A stretch of DNA of 16,069 bases from an uncultured Eubacteriales bacterium. GTDB taxonomy: Bacteria > Bacillota > Clostridia > Christensenellales > Aristaeellaceae. Each line of letters begins with the position of its first letter. Positions within the stretch are counted from its first letter, which is position 1. The stretch is from contig USCR01000042.1 of NCBI GenBank assembly GCA_900553295.1, positions 1 through 16,069 on the forward strand, written 5' to 3'. The notes beneath the pieces are model-generated. The model was not told where the DNA came from, ran no database searches, and was given only the letters and a program-made list of their open reading frames with translations. Positions 1 through 6,387 of this stretch are shown piece after piece. The position numbers and the translations under genes are program-made.

Positions 1-690
1 TATATTGGCCGTCACGATGGACTTGGTATGCCGGTCAACGCCACGTTCCAGTTCCAAGCCGATGCTGGCAAAGGATAGCTGCCCCATCAGGAAGGGATTG
101 TACCGCTGGTAGAGGCTAAAAAAGCTCAGCGCATCCTGGAGCCATGCCTGCGTAACCCCGCCGGCCAGCAGGTCCATCAGCCACAGGGCCAGGTTGACCC
201 CAAAGGCGGCCACCGCCGCGGTTACCTGGTTGGACGCGCAGCCGGAGATGTACAGGTCAAGGGCCAGGAAGGCGCTCCCCTGGAGGATAAAGCCCAGGTA
301 TCCCACCATCAGCTCCCCAGGGTACACCGCCCCATACAGGGCCACCACCAGCACGTATACCAGCGTCAGCAGCACCGTGCAGGCCATGACCGTCACCGCC
401 GCCAGGTATTTGCCCAGCACAATCCCCGGCAGGGAGACCGGGCTGGTGAGCAAAAGCTGGTCGGTGCGCTTTTGCTTTTCCTCCGCCAGCAGGCGCATGG
501 TCAGCACCGGGGAGAGCAGCATCCACAGATAGCTGATTTGCCCCAGGAAGGTCAGCACGTCGCTGGACCGGGCGTCCAGCACCAGCATGTAGAAAAACAA
601 TCCCGACAGGGACAGAAATACCCCCATGAACACATAGCCCACCGGGGTGTAAAAGTAGCTTTGAAGCTCCCGCTTCCAAATGGCCAGCAA
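1..690 (-). CDS. ABC-2 type exporter permease, GldF-like, C-terminus cut by the window edge
   Basis: The minus-strand frame is open from 690 to the left edge (230 codons, no stop), so the protein is partial. It starts at a TTG (688-690), with GAAGGAG at 699-705 eight bases upstream. The N-terminus reads LLAIWKRELQSYFYTPVGYV, a typical opening for GldF-like/ABC-2 permeases. Several hydrophobic segments follow, with a short hydrophilic EEKQKRTDQLLLTSP loop after the second one, characteristic of this family. It should form the membrane channel for the ATPase encoded 39 bases upstream in the same operon. The substrate is unknown. In many Bacillota a GldG-like auxiliary protein follows next; that would lie outside the window and is inference only. 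Confidence 0.87.
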   Translation of the reverse strand, partial: MLAIWKRELQSYFYTPVGYVFMGVFLSLSGLFFYMLVLDARSSDVLTFLGQISYLWMLLSPVLTMRLLAEEKQKRTDQLLLTSPVSLPGIVLGKYLAAVTVMACTVLLTLVYVLVVALYGAVYPGELMVGYLGFILQGSAFLALDLYISGCASNQVTAAVAAFGVNLALWLMDLLAGGVTQAWLQDALSFFSLYQRYNPFLMGQLSFASIGLELERGVDRHTKSIVTANI

Positions 691-729
691 GGGATCAACT
701 CCTTCTATACATAAAGCCGGGGGGGAGAG

Positions 730-1674
730 TTACTCCTCCGTGGTGGCCCGGAGGAACACTTCTTCCAGGGTATCCTTGACCACGGTGAGCTGCATCAGCG
801 GGGCGTCCAGCCCTGCCAGCAGGCGGAACAGCTGCGCCTGGGCGCGGCCCCGCCCCGTCTCCCGGAGGCACTCCATTTCCAGCTCGGTGTAGTCCGCGTC
901 GGGGGTGGGGAGCACCTTGACCCGGCGCACGCATTCCAGGCTGTTCAGCGCGGGCAGGAGCAGGCGCTCCTTCATGGCCACGGTGGCGCGCAGGCGGATG
1001 GTTTCCCCGTCCCCGCCGGTGAGCTCGGCCATGGCTGCTTCCCGGATCAGCTTCCCTTTGTGCAGGATCACCACCCGGTCGCACAGCTGCTGTATCTCCG
1101 GCAGCAGATGGGAGGAGAAGATCACCGTGTGCTCCTTGCCCAGCTGACGGATGAGTTCCCGGATCTCCTTCACCTGCCGGGGGTCCAGGCCCACGGTGGG
1201 CTCGTCCAGCACCAGCACCGGGGGATTGCCGCACAGGGCCTGGGCCACGCCCACGCGCTGGCGGTACCCCTTCGACAGATTTCCCACCCGGCGCTGCGCC
1301 ACTTCCTTCAGGCCGCAGGTATCCATGATCTGCCCGATGTGCTTCTCTATGGCCTCCCGGCGCACTTCCTTGAGCTGGCATACAAAGGTCAGGTATGCCG
1401 TCACGGTCATTTCATCATACAGGGGCGGCCGCTCCGGCAGATAACCGATGCAGCGCTTGCACTCCCGCGGCTGCTGAAGCATATCCATGCCGTTCACCCG
1501 CACGCTGCCGCTGGTGGGCGGGAAATAGCCGGTGAGCATGTTCAGCGTGGTGGTCTTTCCCGCGCCGTTCTGTCCCAGCAGGCCCACAATCTGCCCCTCC
1601 GGGGCAAAAAAGCTCAGCCCGCTCACCGCCTCCGTGGCGCCGTAGCGTTTGGTTACATTGCACAGCTCAATCAT
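730..1674 (-). CDS. ABC transporter ATP-binding protein (ABC-2 exporter ATPase)
   Basis: This 314-residue cytoplasmic ATPase powers the permease encoded immediately downstream. Walker A is GQNGAGKTT (residues 34-42). The ABC signature LSKGYRQRVGVAQAL, Walker B VLVLDEPTVGLDP and the switch-histidine segment VIFSSHLL follow in canonical order. The last ~95 residues are the extra C-terminal domain common in GldA/CcmA/YhaQ-like exporters. I start it at the ATG at 1674: GGAAAGGAAG (1681-1690) lies six bases upstream, whereas the in-frame TTG at 1692 would place the ribosome binding site inside the gene. A TATGAT at 1705-1710 (minus strand) could be the -10 box, but no good -35 is visible. The substrate cannot be deduced. 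Confidence 0.95.
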   Translation of the reverse strand: MIELCNVTKRYGATEAVSGLSFFAPEGQIVGLLGQNGAGKTTTLNMLTGYFPPTSGSVRVNGMDMLQQPRECKRCIGYLPERPPLYDEMTVTAYLTFVCQLKEVRREAIEKHIGQIMDTCGLKEVAQRRVGNLSKGYRQRVGVAQALCGNPPVLVLDEPTVGLDPRQVKEIRELIRQLGKEHTVIFSSHLLPEIQQLCDRVVILHKGKLIREAAMAELTGGDGETIRLRATVAMKERLLLPALNSLECVRRVKVLPTPDADYTELEMECLRETGRGRAQAQLFRLLAGLDAPLMQLTVVKDTLEEVFLRATTEE

Positions 1675-1768
1675 GCGTTTCTTCCTTTCCAAGGCTTCAA
1701 AGGTATCATACCATGGAAAAGCATACAGAGTATGAATAAAGTGTTAAGTTTGGCGGAGGGTAAACAAA

Positions 1769-1800
1769 GCCCGCACGTCCCCTTTGGGGGATGTGCGGGC
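1769..1800 (-). terminator. Hairpin 1, probable terminator of the folT-nth transcript
   Basis: GCCCGCAC/GTGCGGGC arms (1769-1776, 1793-1800) continue through a G-T pair into TCCCC/GGGGA, giving a 14-bp stem with a TTTG loop. On the minus strand the stem is followed by TTTGTTT, as expected of an intrinsic terminator for genes read leftward. No such run exists on the plus strand. It is 30/32 identical to the hairpin at 2059-2090. Confidence 0.6.
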
Positions 1801-1808
1801 ACAGAATG

Positions 1809-2001
1809 TTGACAAGGTATTTTGCTCCATCATTTTTATTTACGGGTTGTGCCATAGAGCCTTGCAAGCCCAAAAGGTTTCGCGCCTGCGGGCGCGACCA
1901 AAGGGCTTTCCGATCGCCCTTTGGAAACCTTCGGCCCATACTTGTTGGTATGCTTGCAAGCTAGGAAGCCGGAAAATTTTGGTTCAGTGTTTCAGCTCGA
2001 A
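1809..2001 (-). repeat. Dispersed intergenic repeat, copy B
   Basis: Read on the minus strand this stretch aligns along nearly its whole length with 8843-9034 on the plus strand. Shared blocks include GAGCTGAAACACTGAA-type, CCGAAGGTTTCC-type, GAAAGCCCTTTGG, GGCTTGCAA-type and AATGATGGA. Inside lie two hairpins: CGCGCC-TGCG-GGCGCG (1881-1896) and CCAAAGGGC/GCCCTTTGG (1898-1906 with 1916-1924). No open frame is conserved between copies, so it is non-coding. It fills the gap between nth and the ABC ATPase; apart from the flanking hairpins and a small AAGTGGC/GCCACTT hairpin at 2027-2044, I see nothing else there. Confidence 0.8.
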
Positions 2002-2058
2002 ATAGCATGGGCTTTTCAGCCGCCTGAAGTGGCTTCCGCCACTTTTGTCACACGCTGA

Positions 2059-2090
2059 GCCTGCACGTCCCCTTTGGGGGCTGTGCGGGC
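2059..2090. repeat. Hairpin 2, second copy of the 32-nt palindrome
   Basis: This differs from the palindrome at 1769-1800 at only two positions and has the same CCCC-TTTG-GGGG tip. One change (C to T in the outer arm) leaves a G-T pair, the other opens one pair, so the hairpin survives. It lies 38 bases past the nth stop and has no T-run on either side, so termination here is less convincing than at hairpin 1. Both hairpins bracket repeat copy B. Confidence 0.7.
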
Positions 2091-2127
2091 AGAAAAGCTA
2101 CGCCTGTGGCGCGTAAATTTCAAAGGT

Positions 2128-2793
2128 TCAGCCTTCCGCGGAAACGGCCCCGGCCTTGGCCTTTTTCTGCGCGGCCTGCTGGGCCTTGGCCGCCTTGCAC
2201 AGGGGACGCAGGGTGCAGCTTTCGCACAGGGGATGCTGTGCCTTGCAAACCCGCCGCCCGTGGAAGATCAGCCAATGGTGGGCATCCCGCCAGTCGGATT
2301 TGGGGATGGCTTTCATCAGCTGCCGCTCGGTTTCCTCCACGGTGGAGGCGTCCGCCAGACCCAGGCGGTTGCTTACGCGGAACACATGGGTGTCCACCGC
2401 GATGGCGGGCACGCCGAATGCGTTGGCCAACACCACGTTGGCGGTTTTACGCCCCACGCCGGGCAGGGCGGTGAGCTCCTCCATGGTGGAAGGCACCTGG
2501 CCGCCGTGCTTTTCCACAATCATCCGGCAGGCATTGACGATGTTGCCCGCCTTGCTCTTGAAGCCGCAGCTCTTCACCAGGGGATACAGCTCCTCGGCGG
2601 TGCAGGCGGCCATGGCCGTGGCGTCGGGGTAGCGGGCGAACACCTCCGGGGTCACCTTGTTCACCTGCTTGTCCGTGCACTGGGCGGAGAGCATGGTGGC
2701 CACCAGGGTTTCATAGGGGTTGGTGAAGTGCAGCTCCGGCCCCGCGTCGGGGTAGAGCCGCTTGAGCTCGGCCAGGATGGCTTTCTTAGACAT
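2128..2793 (-). CDS. nth: Endonuclease III (DNA glycosylase/AP lyase)
   Basis: This 221-residue base-excision repair enzyme removes oxidised pyrimidines and nicks the abasic site. The helix-hairpin-helix LPGVGRKTANVV carries the catalytic lysine (K116), and VDTHVFRVSNRLG carries the catalytic aspartate (D134). The 4Fe-4S loop C-x6-C-x2-C-x5-C is intact at C183, C190, C193 and C199. Length fits the family apart from a ~20-residue Ala/Lys-rich tail. The ATG at 2793 has AGGAGGT a few bases upstream. The gene begins 18 bases after the folT stop and shares its transcript, which puts a housekeeping repair gene downstream of a folate riboswitch. Confidence 0.97.
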   Translation of the reverse strand: MSKKAILAELKRLYPDAGPELHFTNPYETLVATMLSAQCTDKQVNKVTPEVFARYPDATAMAACTAEELYPLVKSCGFKSKAGNIVNACRMIVEKHGGQVPSTMEELTALPGVGRKTANVVLANAFGVPAIAVDTHVFRVSNRLGLADASTVEETERQLMKAIPKSDWRDAHHWLIFHGRRVCKAQHPLCESCTLRPLCKAAKAQQAAQKKAKAGAVSAEG

Positions 2794-2811
2794 GGGGGAG
2801 ACCTCCTTTGG

Positions 2812-3363
2812 TCACACTTGGGTAAGGGACGTGGGCATGCGGCGGATGAGCTTCATGGTCAGGTACAGCAGCGCCACATTCACGGGGTATTGCGCCAGGT
2901 TTTTCACCGCCCGGACCGGGAAAGTGGCCAGCACGCCGCTTCCCTGGAGCATCCACAGCCACAGGGTATTCAGGGCAATATTGCATACCAGGGTGACAGG
3001 CAGTATGCACAGGGCGGCGCGCCACAGGCTGTCCTTGCGGCGGTAGAGCCACAGGCCGTAGTTCATCCCGGCCAGGGCCGCCGTGAGGGTGAAGCCGGGG
3101 AACACCGCGCCCGAGGGAAACAAGGTTGCCCCCAGCAGGTCGGCGCAGGCCGCCACCAGCATCCCGCAGAAGGGGCCCATGAGCATGCCCGCCACCGCGT
3201 TGGGCAAAAAGCCCAGGTTCACCCGCAGGGAATCGCTGAGCTGCACGTTGAACAGCCGGCTCATGACCACCTGCATGGCCAGGAGCACCCCCATCATACA
3301 TAACCGCCTGGGCGTGAGCTGAAACCAGCTGCGCCACACGGCTTCCCTTTGTTTTTCCACCAT
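2812..3363 (-). CDS. folT: Folate ECF transporter S component
   Basis: This 183-residue membrane protein should be the substrate-binding subunit of an energy-coupling factor transporter; the shared EcfA/EcfT module is not in the window. The family pattern is clear: an N-terminal RRLCMMGVLLAMQVVMSRL helix, then RVNLGFLPNAVAGMLMGP, DLLGATLFPSGAVFPGFTLTA, and further hydrophobic segments to residue ~175. I start it at the ATG at 3363. The open frame continues to 3621, but that extension is the riboswitch leader and has no membrane-protein character. GGAAGGAGG (3375-3383) supplies the ribosome site with 11 bases spacing, and this site lies inside the leader hairpin. Folate specificity rests on the THF riboswitch plus family resemblance. 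Confidence 0.92.
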   Translation of the reverse strand: MVEKQREAVWRSWFQLTPRRLCMMGVLLAMQVVMSRLFNVQLSDSLRVNLGFLPNAVAGMLMGPFCGMLVAACADLLGATLFPSGAVFPGFTLTAALAGMNYGLWLYRRKDSLWRAALCILPVTLVCNIALNTLWLWMLQGSGVLATFPVRAVKNLAQYPVNVALLYLTMKLIRRMPTSLTQV

Positions 3364-3366
3364 AAG

Positions 3367-3417
3367 AAAAAACGCCTCCTTCCAAATCAAAATTGCATTG
3401 ATCCGCAAAAAGGCGTT
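3367..3417 (-). terminator. Leader hairpin of folT: intrinsic terminator that also hides the ribosome binding site
   Basis: On the minus strand AACGCCTTTTT (3417-3407) pairs with AAGGAGGCGTT (3381-3371) over 11 bp, including two G-T pairs, with a small inner ATCAA/TTGAT stem. The stem runs into TTTTTTCTT directly before the folT ATG. The descending arm contains the AGGAGG ribosome site. Folding would therefore both terminate transcription and block translation. It lies 13 bases downstream of the riboswitch aptamer and is its likely expression platform. Confidence 0.82.
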
Positions 3418-3430
3418 GTGATACATCCTG

Positions 3431-3530
3431 AGCAGTGGGATGCGGCGATGGCACCGCGGCGGAAAATCCGCCTTCGTCTCATGACAACTCCCCGTCCATG
3501 AGCACTTAACGCGCCAGAGCCTACTCTGCC
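3431..3530 (-). ncRNA. Tetrahydrofolate (THF) riboswitch aptamer
   Basis: The minus strand carries the conserved THF-I elements in order: outer stem GCAG/CTGC (3529-3526 and 3435-3432), AGAGTAGG, CGCGTTAAGTG, a CTCATG/CATGAG stem (3503-3498 with 3483-3478) enclosing a GGGGAG loop, ACGAAG, a perfect GGCGGA/TCCGCC stem (3472-3458), GCGGTG, and finally GCATCCC, the usual pseudoknot partner of the G-rich loop. This class is known to sit upstream of folT and folate genes and to lower expression when reduced folates are abundant. Its position directly before a folT-like gene supports the identification. Confidence 0.93.
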
Positions 3531-3555
3531 AAAATCGGATCATCGAAACGGCTCC

Positions 3556-3584
3556 ATCATACGCTTTTTTTCGCCCATGCGCAA
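3556..3584 (-). promoter_or_regulatory. Probable promoter of the folT-nth operon
   Basis: On the minus strand a -10 box TATGAT (3561-3556) lies exactly 17 bases after TTGCGC (3584-3579), a weak -35. The predicted start near 3549 leaves a short lead-in before the riboswitch at 3530, as expected. Confidence 0.6.
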
Positions 3585-3661
3585 GGGGGCGCGGGGAGGA
3601 AATTTTGTGGGAAGGGGGCAAGAAAAGGCGACGGGACGCACCCGCTCGGAGAGCCGCCCCC

Positions 3662-4666
3662 TTACAGCAGCTTGATGAGCATGGTTTTCTGCTCGTCCAT
3701 CTCCACCACCAGCATGCCTTCCTTTTCCAACTGCTTCATAATGTCGGAAAAGCGCTTGAAGCCAATGCTCCGCTCGTTGAAGTTGGGGTAGGTGGTAAGG
3801 ATATCCGCCTTGAGAATGGAGGGATTGACCCGGTCAAACCCGCCATCCTTATAGGCCTTGAGCTGGGCGGCAAAGGCCTCCCGCCAGTTGTCCCGGGTGA
3901 GCTGGGGCATGGCCTCCTGCTCGGGCGCGTTGAGGCTGACCATCATGTTGAAATTGTCGTTTTTGATGCGCAGGGAGCCAAACTTGGCCGCCAGGTTGGA
4001 CAGCAGCTTGCCAAAGGTGGCGCACCCATAGGCTTTTTCGTTGAAGTCCGGGCGCAGGCGCAGCAGCACGCCCTTGAGCTCGCTGGCGTACATCTCGTCC
4101 TTGTCGGACTGCTCCTCGAATATGGAGCACAGGAGCTTGTTCAGCTCGGCCTCGTCCATGCTCTCCTCGGAGGAGGATTGCCGGCTCCGCTTGGTGGTGG
4201 GCGCGGTTACCTTGCGCCCGCCCACGCTCTCCAGAAACTGGAACTCGTTGCAGGCATTGATGAAAATGGTGCTGGCGGCCTCGCTGCGGCTGATGCCCAG
4301 GACAAACTTGCCCATGGCCTTGAGCCGGCCCACCAGGGGGGTGTAGTCGCTGTCGCCGCTTACGATGCAGAAGCTGTCAATAAGCTCGTTTTTATAGGCG
4401 ACCTCCAGGGCGTCGATGACCAGCTGAATGTCCGCGTTGTTCTTTTGGGAAATGCCGTAGCGCAGGGAGGGCACCACCGTAAAGGTGTTGCTCAGAAGGA
4501 TCTCCTTCAGGTCGCTGAAGCGGTCGGTGTAGCCATAAACCTTGCCCAGCAGAATATCCCCGCGGATCTTCACCTTTTCCAGGATGCTGTTCAGGGTGGC
4601 CACCTTGGCGCCACAGTTTTCCAGATCCACAAAAATGGCAAACTTGGAAGGGCTGGATGTACTCAG
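3662..4666 (-). CDS. NYN-domain ribonuclease-like protein with two OST-HTH/LOTUS domains; probable CTG start
   Basis: The N-terminal ~150 residues form a NYN (LabA/DUF88, PIN-like) domain: KFAIFVDLEN, NNADIQLVIDAL and FCIVSGDSDYTPLVGRLKAMG supply the acidic residues (D14, D79, D105, D107 in the 334-residue form) used for metal-dependent RNA cleavage in this fold. A Ser-rich linker leads to two OST-HTH/LOTUS modules, roughly residues 172-245 (ELKGVLLRLRPDFNEKAYG, FGKLLSNL) and 258-334 (DILTTYPNFNERSIGFKRFSDIM). These bind RNA in other proteins. The only standard start is a GTG at 4630, inside the first catalytic strand, which would destroy the fold. CTG at 4666 has AAGAGG (4675-4680) eight bases upstream and restores the strand; no ATG, GTG or TTG lies between the upstream in-frame stop and 4630. 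Target RNA is unknown. Confidence 0.88.
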   Translation of the reverse strand: MSTSSPSKFAIFVDLENCGAKVATLNSILEKVKIRGDILLGKVYGYTDRFSDLKEILLSNTFTVVPSLRYGISQKNNADIQLVIDALEVAYKNELIDSFCIVSGDSDYTPLVGRLKAMGKFVLGISRSEAASTIFINACNEFQFLESVGGRKVTAPTTKRSRQSSSEESMDEAELNKLLCSIFEEQSDKDEMYASELKGVLLRLRPDFNEKAYGCATFGKLLSNLAAKFGSLRIKNDNFNMMVSLNAPEQEAMPQLTRDNWREAFAAQLKAYKDGGFDRVNPSILKADILTTYPNFNERSIGFKRFSDIMKQLEKEGMLVVEMDEQKTMLIKLL

Positions 4667-4721
4667 TGGAAAAACCTCTTTTCAAATAATATCAAAACGG
4701 TGGAAAACCTTCAGCTTTGAT

Positions 4722-4750
4722 GGGCGCGAGGCGGCAATGCCTTGGCGCCC
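4722..4750. other. Hairpin between gntR and the NYN gene
   Basis: GGGCGC (4722-4727) pairs with GCGCCC (4745-4750), with an inner AGGC/GCCT extension. No T-run follows on the minus strand, so it may be a weak terminator, a processing site or a chance structure between the two genes. Confidence 0.35.
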
Positions 4751-4768
4751 TTCCCGCACGCTGACAAG

Positions 4769-5485
4769 TCAAATGCGGAACGTAAAGCGGTCCCCGCGGA
4801 TCACCTGATGGGAGGTGTGCAGCGGATGGCCGGACTGATCGTAGATCACTTCATGCAGGCACAGCAGGGCGTCGCCCGGGGCAACGTCCAGGGCCTTGGC
4901 CTGGGCGGGCGTGGCATAGCACAGGGATACCTCATGGATGGCCTGACGGGCTTCCATGCCCTTCTCCGCCAGCAGCGCGTACAGCGAGCCGCTCAGGTCC
5001 TCCTCCATCAGCCAGGCGTAGGCCGGGGGAAAATGATTGGTTTCCAGCATCACGGGCATATCGTCAGCCAGGCGCAGGCGAACAATCTCCACCACCTGCT
5101 CGTCCGCTTCACAGCCCAGGGCAACGCGGTCCGCCTCCTCCGGGTGTGTCCATTGCACATGCAATACCCGGGTGCCGGGGGTGCAGCCCATCATCCGGCA
5201 GGCGTCGTGGAAGCTGTTCACGTTGCGCAGGTCCTTCTGGATACGGGGGATGCCCACAAAGGTACCCTTGCCCTGGTGGCGCTTGAGCAGCCCTTCCTGG
5301 GTCAGCTCCGAAAGCGCCTTGCGCACGGTAACCCGGCTCACCTGATACGTTTCGCACAGCTCCTGCTCCGAGGGAATGCGGCTGTGCACGGGATAGACCC
5401 CGCTCTGGATGTCCGCGCGCAGCTTTTGCATCAGCTGCTTGTACAGGGGGCTGTAGCTTTCCGTGTTCAGAATCTGCTTTTTCAT
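4769..5485 (-). CDS. GntR-family transcriptional regulator (HutC subfamily, UTRA effector domain)
   Basis: This 238-residue regulator has an N-terminal winged helix-turn-helix at about residues 10-77: SPLYKQLMQKLRADIQSG, RIPSEQELCETYQVSRVTVRKAL, then the wing LLKRHQGKGTFV. The remainder (~95-235) is a UTRA ligand-binding domain (ETNHFPPAYAWL, LYALLAEKG, CLHEVIYDQSGHPLHTS). The ATG at 5485 has AAGGAG eight bases upstream; the longer frame to 5590 runs through the promoter region and is not credible. It is transcribed divergently from the glycosyltransferase operon, so it probably represses itself, that operon or both. UTRA regulators often sense sugar phosphates or amino acids; the effector here is unknown. 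A TATACT (minus strand, 5519-5514) could be its -10 box. Confidence 0.94.
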   Translation of the reverse strand: MKKQILNTESYSPLYKQLMQKLRADIQSGVYPVHSRIPSEQELCETYQVSRVTVRKALSELTQEGLLKRHQGKGTFVGIPRIQKDLRNVNSFHDACRMMGCTPGTRVLHVQWTHPEEADRVALGCEADEQVVEIVRLRLADDMPVMLETNHFPPAYAWLMEEDLSGSLYALLAEKGMEARQAIHEVSLCYATPAQAKALDVAPGDALLCLHEVIYDQSGHPLHTSHQVIRGDRFTFRI

Positions 5486-5515
5486 GGGCCTCACTCCTTG
5501 CTGCATGGGTTCAGT

Positions 5516-5542
5516 ATACCATTGTTCACGGGAAAATACCAT
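5516..5542. promoter_or_regulatory. Candidate GntR operator: two direct ATACCAT repeats
   Basis: ATACCAT occurs at 5516-5522 and again at 5536-5542, 20 bp apart (about two helical turns), in the divergent gap between gntR and the glycosyltransferase operon. One copy overlaps the possible gntR -10 box, the other sits eight bases before the plus-strand -35. That is where a shared operator would be expected; binding is inference. Confidence 0.4.
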
Positions 5543-5549
5543 ACTTTTC

Positions 5550-5578
5550 TGGACAAATGGCCTGGCGCAGGGTACAAT
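5550..5578 (+). promoter_or_regulatory. Promoter of the glycosyltransferase-HD-PopT operon
   Basis: TGGACA (5550-5555) and TACAAT (5573-5578) are separated by exactly 17 bases and each matches the vegetative sigma consensus at five of six positions. Transcription would begin near 5585, about 30 bases before the first start codon. Confidence 0.75.
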
Positions 5579-5616
5579 ATGAAATGTCATGAATACAATC
5601 GAGGAGGGTGGAACCC

Positions 5617-6387
5617 GTGAAGGAATTCCCCCGCGTTTCCGCCTGCGTGGTGCTCTACCGGTCAGGGGAGCAGGCCCTGGAAACGCTCCAGTGCCTGGAG
5701 GACAGCCGCCCCCGGCCGGAGATTTTCGTGGTGGACAACCATAGTGGCGATGGCCTGGCGGCGCGCGTGGCGGAGCGCTTTCCTGATATACGCCTGCTGC
5801 CCCAGGCGGAAAACCTGGGCTTCGGCCGGGGAAACAACGTGGTGCTGCCCCTGCTGCATAGTGAATACCATCTGCTGTGCAACCCGGATGTTACCTTTCC
5901 CCCGGAGCTGCTGGACCGCATGACGGCGTGGATGGACGCCCACCCGGAGGCGGTGATCCTCACCCCCCGGGTGATGAACCAGGACGGCACGGAGCAGTTT
6001 CTTCCCAAGGGGGAAATCACCGTGCGTCACCTGCTGGGCGGACGGCTGGAGCGCCTGGGGGGCTGCTTCCGGCGCTGGCGGCGGGAATTCACCCTGGCGG
6101 ATGCGCAGGTCACCGGGCCGCGAAAGGTGCACTTTGCCACGGGATGCTTTCTGCTCATCCGCACGGAGGCCTTCCGCACCCTGCGGGGCTTTGACCCGCG
6201 GTTTTTCCTCTATCAGGAGGATTCGGACCTGAGCCGCCGGGCAGAGCAGCTGGGGAATATTGTGTATCACCCGGACATGGTGGTAACCCACGCCTGGGCC
6301 CGGGAGAACACCCGCACCCTGCGGGGAAACCTGCGGCAGGTGCGCTCCATATGCCAGTATTTCCACAAATGGGGGTGGAAGTGGTGA
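5617..6387 (+). CDS. Family 2 glycosyltransferase, WbbL/rhamnosyltransferase-like
   Basis: This 256-residue GT-A fold enzyme should transfer an activated sugar, probably dTDP-rhamnose, to a membrane-bound glycan at the cytoplasmic face. Visible motifs: ACVVLYRSG at the start, FVVDNHSGDG with D40 for nucleotide binding, ENLGFGRGNN, LCNPDV (residues 88-92, the family's metal-binding position), and FLYQEDSDLSRRAEQLG with the ED pair (201-202). This layout is characteristic of the WbbL-like branch. GTG at 5617 is preferred because GAGGAGG (5601-5607) lies nine bases ahead; an earlier GTG at 5608 directly abuts that site. The donor sugar is inferred from family only. The next gene overlaps it by four bases. 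Confidence 0.9.
   Translation: MKEFPRVSACVVLYRSGEQALETLQCLEDSRPRPEIFVVDNHSGDGLAARVAERFPDIRLLPQAENLGFGRGNNVVLPLLHSEYHLLCNPDVTFPPELLDRMTAWMDAHPEAVILTPRVMNQDGTEQFLPKGEITVRHLLGGRLERLGGCFRRWRREFTLADAQVTGPRKVHFATGCFLLIRTEAFRTLRGFDPRFFLYQEDSDLSRRAEQLGNIVYHPDMVVTHAWARENTRTLRGNLRQVRSICQYFHKWGWKW

Noticed and set aside
1675..1692. TTG at 1692 as start of the ABC ATPase
   Set aside because: It would lie at the edge of the ribosome binding site of the better ATG at 1674 and adds residues not typical of the family.
1769..2090. Classical IS or transposon remnant
   Set aside because: There is no transposase fragment and no target-site duplication that I can see; the repeat is non-coding.
3364..3621. N-terminal extension of folT up to 3621
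   Set aside because: The stretch is the THF riboswitch and terminator, and the translated extension has no membrane-protein features.
4675..4691. Dedicated promoter for the NYN gene using TATTAT (4691-4686, minus strand)
   Set aside because: The start of transcription would fall on the ribosome binding site, and no -35 is present; read-through from gntR is more likely.
2074..4720. Long plus-strand open frames at 2074-3303 and 3605-4720
   Set aside because: They lie antisense to nth, folT and the NYN gene, are rich in His, Gln and Gly from GC-rich reverse codons, and have no family resemblance or good ribosome site.
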